Assembly: GCA_035648595.1 (NCBI GenBank)
Contig: DASRLH010000519.1
Location: 1-12,569 of the forward strand
Origin: RYN-428 sp035648595
Lineage (GTDB): Bacteria > Planctomycetota > Phycisphaerae > Tepidisphaerales > Tepidisphaeraceae
Direction of reading: 5' to 3'
Length of the DNA: 12,569 bases
Shown: positions 4,962 to 12,108 of the stretch, in pieces
Numbering within the stretch: position 1 is the first letter of the stretch
How the letters are laid out: every line of letters begins with the position of its first letter
The notes under the pieces: model-generated
Databases searched by the model: none
What the model saw: the letters and a program-made list of their open reading frames with translations, nothing else
What the model was told of the DNA's origin: nothing
Position numbers and translations under genes: made by a program

Positions 4962-6944
4962 ATGTCCGACATGTCGATCAGTTCTTCCGAACCGAGCGTT
5001 CCGGCGGCCGCGCCCGCGTTGTCGCCGGCGCCGGGCGTGCGGCCCGCGCGGGTGCCGTTGTTCACCGCTGAATCGTGGGCGCCGCTGAAAGTGGAGTTAT
5101 TTCGCTCGCTCTACATCGCCACCTCCGTTGCCCAGATCGGCACATGGGTGCGCGAGGCGGGCGGGCCGTGGCTGATGAAGCTCTTGACCGACGGCCCCAA
5201 GCGCCATGACCAGCCGTTGATGGTCGCGCTGGTTTTGTTGTTCTCGAATTTGCCGATCTGCTTGTTCTCGATTTTCGCAGGCGCCTTGGCGGATGTGCTG
5301 GATCGCCGGCGGGTGCTGCTGGCGACGCAGATCTGGATGATGGTGGTGTCGGCGGCGCTGGGCCTGCTGACGTGGTTTAATCTTCTTTCGCCCTGGGGCT
5401 TGCTGGGGCTCACGTTCCTGGTCGGCACCGGCACGGCGGCCGCCGGGCCCGCCCTGCAGGCGCTGCTCCCGGAACTGGTGCCGCGCAAGGAACTGGCCCT
5501 GGCGATTAACCTCAACAGCGTCGCGCTCAACGTCGCCCGCGCACTTGGGCCGGCGATGTTCATCCTGGTGATCAGGTTCATCCCAGGCCGCCATGGCGTT
5601 GGGGCGTCGTTCTTCGTGACGGCGGCTTCATTCATTGCCGCCATCTGGGTATTGCTTCGCTGGAAACGCCCGCCGCAGACGGCCGCGGTTCATGGCGAGC
5701 AGGTTTGGGGCGCGATCCGCGCCGGGTTTTATTACAACATCCATTCCCCGGCGAATCGCGCGATCCTGCTGCGCGTCTTCACGTTTATTGTGCCGGCGGT
5801 GGTCATGTGGGCGCAGGTTCCGATCATCGCGACCCGGCAACTGGGGCTGGCGAAGGAAGCCGCCGAGCAAGGCAGCGCGCTGCTCTTCGCGTTTGTCGGC
5901 GTAGGCGCCATTTTCGGCGTGTTGATTATGCCGGGGCTACAGAAGCGTTACCGGATCGATCCGGTGGTGAACGTCTGCACCGCCTGCTTTGCCGGGGGTT
6001 TGATCGCACTTTCGTTCGTCCATCATCTATGGCTTGCGCTGATCATCATGACGTTCCTGGGCATCAACTGGGTGATCATCCCGACCAACTTTAATACCGC
6101 GACGCAAACCTCCGTGCCGTTGTGGGTGAAAGGGCGGGCGATTTCGTTTTATCTGACAGTGTTGTTCGGCTCATTCACGGTTGCCGCGCTGCTGTGGGGA
6201 AGCGTGACAACCGCGACTTCGATCAGCACCTCGCTGCTGGCCGGGGGCGTTTCGATGGGGCTGCTGCTGATACTCGCCAGGTGGTTCCCGCTGACACTCA
6301 ACGAGGGAGTGGACCTTTCGCCCCTTCAGACCGGCGATGCGGCGTTTCCCGGCACGCCTGCCCTTGTCGGAGTCGCCGATGGATCCGCGAGCGCATCGGG
6401 AGCGCGCGATCGGACGCTGGATTATCGCTCAGCTCCGGTTGGATTGGACGATGGGCCGCTGGATGTGCGGGTCGAATACGATGTGGAGCCGACGAAAGTC
6501 GCGGAGTTTCTACAGGTCATGCGATGGGTGGGCCCGGCACGCCGTCGAAGCGGCGCGACGCGCTGGCGGTTGGAGGCTGGGGATGCCGGCGAGGGGCCGT
6601 TGGTGCGATATGCCGAGCGATTCCGCTTTCACTCCGCCGCCGAGTATGCCCGCCAGCCCGCCCGCATGACGCGTGCCGATGCGCAGATCCTCAGGGAAGC
6701 GCACGGCTGCCTGTGCGCCAGCGAGCAAACTCCCGCGGCGCGCACGAACGTGGGCCCGGCCGATTTCTCCGATTCTTTCGGCACCCTCGCGGCGGCATGG
6801 ACCGCCATGCGGCTGGCCAACTCCCTGGACCGCGCCTTCGATGAAGCAGCGTCGGCGTTCGACCGCTTCGGCGCCCTTCGCGACCGCGAACGGCGACGCC
6901 GAACGCCGGTTTATCGTGAAATCACGATTCGTATTCCCGAGTAG
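4962..6944 (+). CDS. MFS_3-type (EntS-like) major facilitator exporter with C-terminal monooxygenase-like domain and extra tail
   Basis: The 660-residue inner-membrane protein has a Pro/Ala-rich cytoplasmic N-terminus (1-40) and a run of about ten to twelve hydrophobic segments (about 45-446). The MFS loop motif between the second and third segments is GALADVLDRRR (107-117). FRSLYIATSVAQIGTW and the order of segments resemble the MFS_3/enterobactin-exporter branch. As often in that branch, a soluble domain follows: VRVEYDVEP...RRRSGATRWRLE...AERFRFHSAAEYARQPARMTRAD (about 500-582). A further 78-residue Ala/Arg-rich tail (583-660) is unusual and of unknown role. The exported compound cannot be predicted and no siderophore genes are nearby. 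The ATG at 4962 is preferred; the frame is open back to 4665, but that part lies in repeats and reads unlike protein. No Shine-Dalgarno is seen. Confidence 0.85.
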   Translation: MSDMSISSSEPSVPAAAPALSPAPGVRPARVPLFTAESWAPLKVELFRSLYIATSVAQIGTWVREAGGPWLMKLLTDGPKRHDQPLMVALVLLFSNLPICLFSIFAGALADVLDRRRVLLATQIWMMVVSAALGLLTWFNLLSPWGLLGLTFLVGTGTAAAGPALQALLPELVPRKELALAINLNSVALNVARALGPAMFILVIRFIPGRHGVGASFFVTAASFIAAIWVLLRWKRPPQTAAVHGEQVWGAIRAGFYYNIHSPANRAILLRVFTFIVPAVVMWAQVPIIATRQLGLAKEAAEQGSALLFAFVGVGAIFGVLIMPGLQKRYRIDPVVNVCTACFAGGLIALSFVHHLWLALIIMTFLGINWVIIPTNFNTATQTSVPLWVKGRAISFYLTVLFGSFTVAALLWGSVTTATSISTSLLAGGVSMGLLLILARWFPLTLNEGVDLSPLQTGDAAFPGTPALVGVADGSASASGARDRTLDYRSAPVGLDDGPLDVRVEYDVEPTKVAEFLQVMRWVGPARRRSGATRWRLEAGDAGEGPLVRYAERFRFHSAAEYARQPARMTRADAQILREAHGCLCASEQTPAARTNVGPADFSDSFGTLAAAWTAMRLANSLDRAFDEAASAFDRFGALRDRERRRRTPVYREITIRIPE

Positions 6945-6981
6945 CGTACACACGAGGGCGATCACCTATTTTCCGCTTTTG

Positions 6982-7060
6982 TATTTTTGATTTGTTTCGG
7001 AATTCGAGTTTCGGATTTCTGGTTTGGTTGCGGGCGGAACCTGCTCTGGGCTTTAGTAGT
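6982..7060. other. T-rich, low-complexity gap between convergent genes
   Basis: Imperfect copies of TTTCGGA and GATTTNTTT recur (tttcggaattc, tttcggatttc). The base composition is far more T-rich than the flanking genes. The region lies between the convergent exporter and dnaA stop codons. Clear hairpins are missing, so Rho-independent termination is not shown in either direction. Confidence 0.4.
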
Positions 7061-7071
7061 TTTTTTCCTCT

Positions 7072-8430
7072 TTACGTTTGCGTGAGCTTCCCTTCCAGAT
7101 GTGCCACCTGCTCGGCGATCTGCTTGTCGGCGTTGGCGTCGTCATCGACCGTGCGGACGGCATGCATCACGGTGGTGTGATCGCGGCCGCCGAAATACCC
7201 GCCGATCTCCTCGAGGCTGTAGCGCGTATGCCGGCGGGCGAGGAACATGCAGACTTGCCGGGGGAAGGCGATGCTTTTGTGGCGTTTCTTGCTCTGGAGA
7301 TCGCTCAATCGCACGTTGTAGTAATTGGTGACCACGTCGAAGATTTGCTGAATGGTGATCCGCTTCTGCTCGGCGGTCGCGGTTTCTCCCAAGGCGGCGC
7401 GGGCCAATTCGATATCGATCCGGCCGCTTTGCAGCATCGCCATGCCCTGGAGATTGGTGATTGCACCTTCCAGCTCGCGGGTGTTGTTTTCCACCTTGGC
7501 CGCCACATAGCAGACTACGTCATCGGGCAGCGTGAGGCCGCGCATGCGGGCCTTTTTCTGAAGGATGGCCACACGCGTTTCGTAGCAGGGTTTTTCGATG
7601 CGGGCGACCAGGCCCCAGTTGAAGCGGCTCACCAGCCGTTCCTCGAGCTCGGGGATTTCGCTGGGCGGGCAGTCGGCGGACAAGATAATCTGCTTGTGCT
7701 GTTGGTAGAGCGTGTTGAAGGTGTGGAAAAATTCCTCCTGCGTGCGATCGCGGCCGGCGAGGAAGTGGATGTCGTCGATCACCAGCATATCCACATGCCG
7801 ATACCGATTCCGGAAATTGTGCATGTCACCGTTCTCAACGGCGAGGATGAACTGGTTGATGAAGGAGTCGCACGATAAGTAAAGGATACGGGCGTCGGTG
7901 TGGCGCTCCAGAACCTTCTGGCAGACGGCCTGGAGCAGGTGCGTCTTGCCCAGCCCCACGCCGCCGTGAATGAACAGCGGGTTGTACGCCTGCCCCGGTT
8001 GCTCGGCGACGGCGATGGACGCGGCGTGCGGCAGGCGGTTGCAGGGGCCGGTCACGAAATTCTCAAACAGATAATCGGGATTGAGCGGCAGCGGCTGCTC
8101 GCCCTCATCGAATACCCCGCCGCGCGGAAGGTTCTTGCAATGGAAACTCACCGAGAGCAATCGCCCGGTGACGCCCTGCGCCGCCGACGTGAACGGCTGC
8201 TGGCATTGGCTCTGGCAGAAATTCAATTGCGCGGGGGTGCCGACCGTCACCTGGATTACGCCGTTGGTGAGTTGCCTCGGCGCCATTTCGTCGAACCAGA
8301 CGCGATTGAGAGTCGGGTGCAAGGCGCGCACCTGATCGAGAACCTGTTGCCAGACGGCTGGGTCCAGTCCGGCGCCTTCAGGTGCGCGGCGGATCGCCTC
8401 GCGCGGCATTTGCGTGTGGGTCATTGTCAT
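7072..8430 (-). CDS. dnaA: Chromosomal replication initiator protein DnaA
   Basis: The 452-residue AAA+ protein opens oriC and loads the replicative helicase. All four domains are visible: domain I (about 25-95, VWQQVLDQVRAL), a very short domain II (about 96-116), the AAA+ core (about 117-350) and the DNA-binding domain IV (about 355-452). Walker A is GGVGLGKTH (156-164) and Walker B is LVIDDIHF (216-223). SRFNWGLVARIEKP (268-281) follows, and the DnaA signature GGRDHTTVMHAVR (414-426) ends the recognition helix. Every key residue is present, so the gene looks functional. Domain I has an unusual FCQSQCQQ stretch. The first ATG (8430) has no Shine-Dalgarno; in-frame ATGs at 8424 and 8409 are alternatives. 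Neighbours are an exporter and a DNA glycosylase; dnaN, recF and rpmH are absent here. Confidence 0.97.
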   Translation of the reverse strand: MTMTHTQMPREAIRRAPEGAGLDPAVWQQVLDQVRALHPTLNRVWFDEMAPRQLTNGVIQVTVGTPAQLNFCQSQCQQPFTSAAQGVTGRLLSVSFHCKNLPRGGVFDEGEQPLPLNPDYLFENFVTGPCNRLPHAASIAVAEQPGQAYNPLFIHGGVGLGKTHLLQAVCQKVLERHTDARILYLSCDSFINQFILAVENGDMHNFRNRYRHVDMLVIDDIHFLAGRDRTQEEFFHTFNTLYQQHKQIILSADCPPSEIPELEERLVSRFNWGLVARIEKPCYETRVAILQKKARMRGLTLPDDVVCYVAAKVENNTRELEGAITNLQGMAMLQSGRIDIELARAALGETATAEQKRITIQQIFDVVTNYYNVRLSDLQSKKRHKSIAFPRQVCMFLARRHTRYSLEEIGGYFGGRDHTTVMHAVRTVDDDANADKQIAEQVAHLEGKLTQT

Positions 8431-8801
8431 AAACAGTTTTTCACGCGGCGGAGCGGTCCGCCTGCGATGGGCTGCCTCTTTTTAACGGCGTTGGTTCGAT
8501 TCGATTGGCGCTGCAATGCCCTGTCCAATGGGCCTTCTCAAACTCTTAGTCTAACGGTTGCGGGGCCGCCGGACAAATCATTATTCCACTCACGACACGT
8601 TCCCGCGGACGCTGCTTATTAACAGATTGCATCGGGCAAAGCGAGACCCGCCGCGCACCGAAAAATTGGCCGGCCCCCGTGTCGCGGCGGCGCGTTCTGT
8701 CGCGGCGAATTCCCGTGCCCCGTCTTGCAACATCCGCACCGAATTGAGCGGGCGAGATCGCGACGAACCGACTTTCCGCCTTCCGGCCGCGCAGTCGCAG
8801 A
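8431..8801. other. Gene-free region upstream of dnaA
   Basis: I see no convincing gene here. The longest open frames cross the repeats downstream and run antisense to the glycosylase gene. It is a natural place for the dnaA promoter and possibly an origin. The only DnaA-box-like site is TTATTAACA (8616-8624), one mismatch from TTATNCACA, and no box cluster or AT-rich unwinding tract is evident. A weak -35/-10 pair (TTGTCC, then TAGACT after 17 nt) can be drawn on the minus strand near 8548-8576. Confidence 0.45.
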
Positions 8802-8909
8802 AAAGCGGCGGGGACGCCGCTTCTACGAACGCCGAATGTAGAAGCGACGGCCTCGTCGCTTTACGCTGCTCGACTCGCACACAAAGCGCCGTGGACGCCG
8901 CTTCTACGA
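8802..8909. repeat. BIME-like array of three REP-type palindromic units in alternating orientation
   Basis: Unit 1 (8802-8828) and unit 3 (8883-8909) are direct copies matching at 25 of 27 positions. Unit 2 (8838-8863) is the same sequence inverted, matching at about 21 of 25. Each unit has a hairpin AAGCGnCG...CGnCGCTT followed by CTAC. Between units 1 and 2 the stem changes from GCGGCG/CGCCGC to GCGACG/CGTCGC, a paired substitution that keeps the stem. Such alternating REP units are known elsewhere as BIMEs mobilised by RAYT transposases; no RAYT gene is in this window. Unit 3 overlaps the end of the glycosylase gene. Confidence 0.75.
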
Positions 8910-9806
8910 TGGCACGGCCAAACCCAGTTCCGCCATTACGCGTTGCAGATCGGCCCAGAGCTGCCGTTTGGGAAGAAGGTCTCCTTCCCCCTCGCGGCGG
9001 AGCAAATACGCGGGATGCCAGGTCGGCATCACTTTTATTCCGCGCCACGCGTGCCATTGCCCGCGCATGCGGCTCATGGACTGTTTACTCTGCAACACAT
9101 GCTGCGACGCTGGCAGTCCCAGCGTCACGATGACGCGCGGCCGGATGATCTCGACCTGCCGTTCCAGATAAGAATGGCATGCCATCATCTCGTCGGGCGC
9201 GGGGGCGCGGTCTTTCGGGGATGGGCCGGGGAAAAAAGCCCGGCACTTCACTGCATTGGCGATGTACACCTGCTGGCGCGTCAGATTCATGGCGCCGATA
9301 ATTCGGGTCAGCAATTCGCCGGCCTTTCCCACGAATGGCCGGCCGGTCTGATCTTCGACCGCTCCAGGACCTTCGCCGATGAACATCAATTGTGCATCGA
9401 CATCCCCTTCGCCAAAAACGGTGTGGCTGCGCGTCTGGCACAAATTACATTTCGTGCAGCCGCGGACTTCATCGTTATCAATGGCCAGGAGCCGATCGTG
9501 CTTCGCTTCTGCCGACACTACGGGATTCAGGAACGGTTCGTTCGATCGGGGGCTGGGAAAGGATTGAATTTGCTCACCGGCGGCTTTCGGCGCGCCCGTT
9601 GACACCGGGCCGGGCATCGTGCGGACGCGCGGAGGAGGAGGCATCGTGGCTTGCAGTTGCGACATATGTAGGCCGCTTAAAACATCATTTGCCGCCATAT
9701 CAGCGATCGCGGCGGGACCGCTGGGGATCCGCCCCACCGCCGGCAGTCCCATCGCCCGCTCGCTTCGCAGCCACAGCCGCACTCGGCTTTTCATCGATTC
9801 ATCCAT
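8904..9806 (-). CDS. Type-4 (Fe-S) uracil-DNA glycosylase
   Basis: The 300-residue protein removes uracil from DNA as the first step of base-excision repair. The catalytic domain is about 105-295. It contains GEGPGAVEDQTGRPFVG (144-160), the uracil-pocket motif in its family-4 form, and TWHPAYLLRR (262-271) with the catalytic-loop His264. Four cysteines can hold the 4Fe-4S cluster: C117 and C120 (CTKC), C188 and C210. The last pair is spaced more widely (x21) than usual because of a FFPGPSPKDR insertion. A low-complexity extension of about 100 residues begins MDESMKSRVRLWLRSERAMG. The start at 9806 has AGGA about 9 nt upstream; the frame is also open to an ATG at 9890, which would add 28 residues. 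The TAG stop lies within REP unit 3. Confidence 0.9.
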   Translation of the reverse strand: MDESMKSRVRLWLRSERAMGLPAVGRIPSGPAAIADMAANDVLSGLHMSQLQATMPPPPRVRTMPGPVSTGAPKAAGEQIQSFPSPRSNEPFLNPVVSAEAKHDRLLAIDNDEVRGCTKCNLCQTRSHTVFGEGDVDAQLMFIGEGPGAVEDQTGRPFVGKAGELLTRIIGAMNLTRQQVYIANAVKCRAFFPGPSPKDRAPAPDEMMACHSYLERQVEIIRPRVIVTLGLPASQHVLQSKQSMSRMRGQWHAWRGIKVMPTWHPAYLLRREGEGDLLPKRQLWADLQRVMAELGLAVPS

Positions 9807-9904
9807 TGGACGCCATCCTACGGCGCGGGCGCGAAATTGCCCATCCGCCGGTGCATATACTCGCACGATTTTTAACGGCCCCTGGGCCACCGCGGAGGCG
9901 GGAC

Positions 9905-9924
9905 ATGGTCACCCATGTGACCAT
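9905..9924. promoter_or_regulatory. Perfect palindrome between divergent genes (operator candidate)
   Basis: ATGGTCAC (9905-9912) and GTGACCAT (9917-9924) are exact reverse complements around CCAT. A second, overlapping palindrome, ACATGG-TCAC-CCATGT (9903-9918), shares bases, so the two hairpins exclude one another. The site lies between the glycosylase start and the DCC-protein start at 9994, with a possible -10 TACAAT at 9950-9955 downstream. It has the size and placement of a dimeric repressor operator, but no regulator gene is nearby. Confidence 0.4.
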
Positions 9925-9993
9925 CTCGGCGTGAGGGAATTGCAATGATTACAATCTATCGCTCCTGGGGATGGGGCGCGATCCCACCGCCAT

Positions 9994-10398
9994 ATGAAAG
10001 CCGCGCATGCGATCATCCTCTTCGACGGCGTTTGCAATCTCTGCAATGCCAGCGTGAATTTCATTATAGATCATGATCCCGATGGCTATTTCCAATTCGC
10101 CGCCCAGCAATCGGCGGCGGGAAAAGCGCTGCTGGAAAAATTCGGCATGCCACCCGGCGAACTTCGGACCGTCCTTTTGATCGAACAAAATCACTGCCGC
10201 CAGAAATCGAACGCCGCGTTGCGAATTGCCAGCCGGCTCAGAGGGCCGGCACGGTTGCTTTCGTTGGGAATCGTCATTCCGCCATTTCTGCGCGATGCGA
10301 TCTACGAATGGATCGCGAAGCACCGATACAGGTGGTTCGGACGGACGGATGCCTGCCGCATTGCCAATGCGGAAAAGGCCGATCGGTTTTTGGCGTGA
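9994..10398 (+). CDS. DCC family thiol-disulfide oxidoreductase (DUF393)
   Basis: The 134-residue protein carries the family's defining motif DGVCNLCN near its N-terminus, with D11, C14 and C17 giving the DxxCxxC thioredoxin-like redox site. The C-terminal signature also fits: AKHRYRWFGRTDACRI (113-128 region), where family members end with RYRWFG and a Cys-containing loop. The length is normal for the family (about 130). Members are predicted to exchange thiols and disulfides; partners are mostly unknown. There is no signal peptide, so it should be cytoplasmic. The ATG at 9994 lacks a clear Shine-Dalgarno. It is divergent from the glycosylase gene and 122 nt upstream of atpD on the same strand, but atpD appears to have its own promoter. 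Confidence 0.9.
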   Translation: MKAAHAIILFDGVCNLCNASVNFIIDHDPDGYFQFAAQQSAAGKALLEKFGMPPGELRTVLLIEQNHCRQKSNAALRIASRLRGPARLLSLGIVIPPFLRDAIYEWIAKHRYRWFGRTDACRIANAEKADRFLA

Positions 10399-10402
10399 AC
10401 GC

Positions 10403-10430
10403 TTGCCACTTCGTGAAGGAATTATACAAT
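10403..10430 (+). promoter_or_regulatory. Candidate sigma-70-type promoter for atpD
   Basis: TTGCCA (10403-10408, 5 of 6 for the -35) and TACAAT (10425-10430, 5 of 6 for the -10) are 16 nt apart. The predicted start, near 10437, would give a leader of about 84 nt before the atpD ATG. This is the best promoter match seen in the window. Confidence 0.45.
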
Positions 10431-10520
10431 CCGCACCTCGCTCCGACGGAGGCGCGGCTGCCGCCCGGTTCGCCGGGGCGCGATGTTTGAGATCAGCGAA
10501 GAACAAAGAGGAACAGCTAC

Positions 10521-11942
10521 ATGCCCGCTACTGGAAAAATCACGCAGGTGATCGGTTCGACGTTTGACGCGGAATATCCCGAGGGGGAACTACCGGGCAT
10601 TTACAATGCCGTGAAAATCAACGCCACGCATGCGGGCATCACGATTGACCTGACCGGCGAGGTGCAGCAGCACCTGGGCGGCGGGCGCGTGCGGGCGGTG
10701 GCACTGGGATCAACCGACGGGCTTCGGCGCGGAATGGATTGCGTGGATACCGGGGCGTCGCTCACGGTACCGGTCGGATTGGAGACGCTGGGCCGGGTGT
10801 TCAATTTGCTGGGTGATCCGATCGATAACCGAGGACCGGTAAATGCCACGGCCCGGCGTCCGATTCACCGCGAGCCGCCGGAGTTTGTCGATCTGACGCC
10901 CAAGGCCGAGGTCTTCGAGACCGGCATCAAGGTGATCGACCTTCTCACCCCCTTTCTTCGCGGCGGCAAGGCCGGCCTATTCGGCGGCGCCGGTTTGGGA
11001 AAGACCGTCGTCATCCAGGAACTCATCGCCCGCATCGCCCAGCAGCACGGCGGCTACTCGGTCTTCGCCGGCGTCGGCGAACGCACTCGCGAGGGAACCG
11101 ACCTGTGGCTGGAAATGCAGGAAGCGCAGATCGGCAACACCGGCAAACACGTCATCGACCAGACCGTGATGGTCTTCGGCCAGATGAACGAGCCGCCGGG
11201 CGCGCGTCTGCGCGTGGCGCTTTCGGCCCTGACAATGGCCGAGTATTTCCGCGATGAAACCGGGGCCGATACGCTGTTGTTCATCGACAACATTTTCCGA
11301 TTCACGCAGGCCGGCTCGGAAGTGTCGGCGTTGTTGGGGCGAATGCCCAGCGCCGTGGGTTATCAGCCGACGCTCGCCACGGAAATGGGCGAATTGCAGG
11401 AGCGCATCACCAGCACGAAGAAAGGCGCCATTACATCGGTGCAGGCGGTGTACGTTCCCGCCGACGATCCCACCGACCCGGCTCCGGCCAACGCCTTCGC
11501 GCATCTGGACGCCTTTATTTATCTGGAGCGCAGCATCGCCGCCAAGGGCATTTACCCGGCGGTCGATCCACTGGCCTCGGCCAGCCGCGCGCTCTCTGCG
11601 GAAGTGGTCGGCGAAGAGCATTTCCGCATCGCCCGCAAGGTGCAGTCGATGCTCCAGCGCTACCGCGATCTGCAGGACATCATCTCGATTTTGGGGATCG
11701 ACGAGCTCAGCGAAGAGGATAAGCAGACGGTCGGCCGGGCGCGAAAGATCGAGCGATTCTTCAGCCAGCCCTTCTATGTCGCCGAGCAGTTCACCGGCAA
11801 AAAGGGCAGCTATGTGAAGATCGCCGACACGCTGCGCAGCTTCGACGACATCACCGAAGGCCGCGCCGATGATTTGCCCGAGCAGGCGTTCCTGTACGCG
11901 GGAACCATCGACGAGGTGAGGGAACGAGCCAAGGCGATGTAG
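10521..11942 (+). CDS. atpD: F1F0 ATP synthase subunit beta
   Basis: The 473-residue protein is the catalytic subunit of F1. Landmarks in order: N-terminal barrel starting GKITQVIGSTFDAEYP; Walker A GGAGLGKT (155-162; Val is commoner at the Leu); GERTREG (186-192) with catalytic E187; Walker B LLFIDN (252-257) with D256; the ATPase alpha/beta signature PAVDPLASAS; and DELSEED (394-400). It is intact and full length. The usual ADDLTDPAPATTFAHLDA reads ADDPTDPAPANAFAHLDA, a mild divergence. A good Shine-Dalgarno, AGAGGA (10507-10512), lies 8 nt before the ATG. In most bacteria atpD sits between atpG and atpC. Here neither flanks it: a DCC protein is upstream and an unrelated small gene downstream. 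It is therefore either the main beta subunit from a dispersed operon or a second copy. Confidence 0.96.
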   Translation: MPATGKITQVIGSTFDAEYPEGELPGIYNAVKINATHAGITIDLTGEVQQHLGGGRVRAVALGSTDGLRRGMDCVDTGASLTVPVGLETLGRVFNLLGDPIDNRGPVNATARRPIHREPPEFVDLTPKAEVFETGIKVIDLLTPFLRGGKAGLFGGAGLGKTVVIQELIARIAQQHGGYSVFAGVGERTREGTDLWLEMQEAQIGNTGKHVIDQTVMVFGQMNEPPGARLRVALSALTMAEYFRDETGADTLLFIDNIFRFTQAGSEVSALLGRMPSAVGYQPTLATEMGELQERITSTKKGAITSVQAVYVPADDPTDPAPANAFAHLDAFIYLERSIAAKGIYPAVDPLASASRALSAEVVGEEHFRIARKVQSMLQRYRDLQDIISILGIDELSEEDKQTVGRARKIERFFSQPFYVAEQFTGKKGSYVKIADTLRSFDDITEGRADDLPEQAFLYAGTIDEVRERAKAM

Positions 11943-11982
11943 GGACGGATCAAAGTTGCTGAAATCAAATGGCGCGACGTAT

Positions 11983-12001
11983 CACGGGCGTCCCGCCCGT
12001 G
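11983..12001. repeat. Dispersed palindromic repeat, GC-rich family, copy 3
   Basis: CACGGGCG (11983-11990) and CGCCCGTG (11994-12001) flank TCC. The 19-nt core is the exact reverse complement of copy 2. It lies 41 nt after the atpD stop and is the only hairpin there, so it may serve as the transcript end, although no T run follows. Confidence 0.75.
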
Positions 12002-12096
12002 CGGATGGCCTTGGTCCAGCCGATCCCGCAAAACATAGTCTCCAACGGATGCGCCGCGCGGCAGCGAAAATCCGCGCGGAGTTCCCCGACACACGC

Positions 12097-12102
12097 TATA
12101 AT
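12097..12102 (+). promoter_or_regulatory. Consensus -10 box at leaderless distance from the next start
   Basis: TATAAT matches the -10 consensus exactly and ends 6 nt before the ATG at 12109. The expected transcription start, 7 nt past the box, falls on the A of the ATG. No -35 match is seen at the usual distance and no Shine-Dalgarno precedes the ATG, both consistent with a leaderless transcript. Confidence 0.5.
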
Positions 12103-12108
12103 TTGGCG

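Noticed and set aside
7078..7878. 266-codon plus-strand open frame antisense to dnaA
   Set aside because: Shadow frame; dnaA has all family motifs on the other strand.
8431..8801. oriC next to dnaA
   Set aside because: Only one weak DnaA-box-like site and no AT-rich unwinding tract could be seen; not enough to annotate an origin.
8558..9133. 191-codon plus-strand open frame upstream of dnaA
   Set aside because: It runs through the three REP units and then antisense to the glycosylase gene, and its translation is low-complexity.
10226..10567. Plus-strand open frame overlapping the DCC gene and the start of atpD
   Set aside because: Out-of-frame shadow covering the atpD promoter and leader; no family motif.
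11956..12108. Upstream extension of the small protein to an ATG at 11956
   Set aside because: The extra 51 residues translate the palindromic repeat. The TATAAT box and the family-like N-terminus both support the ATG at 12109.
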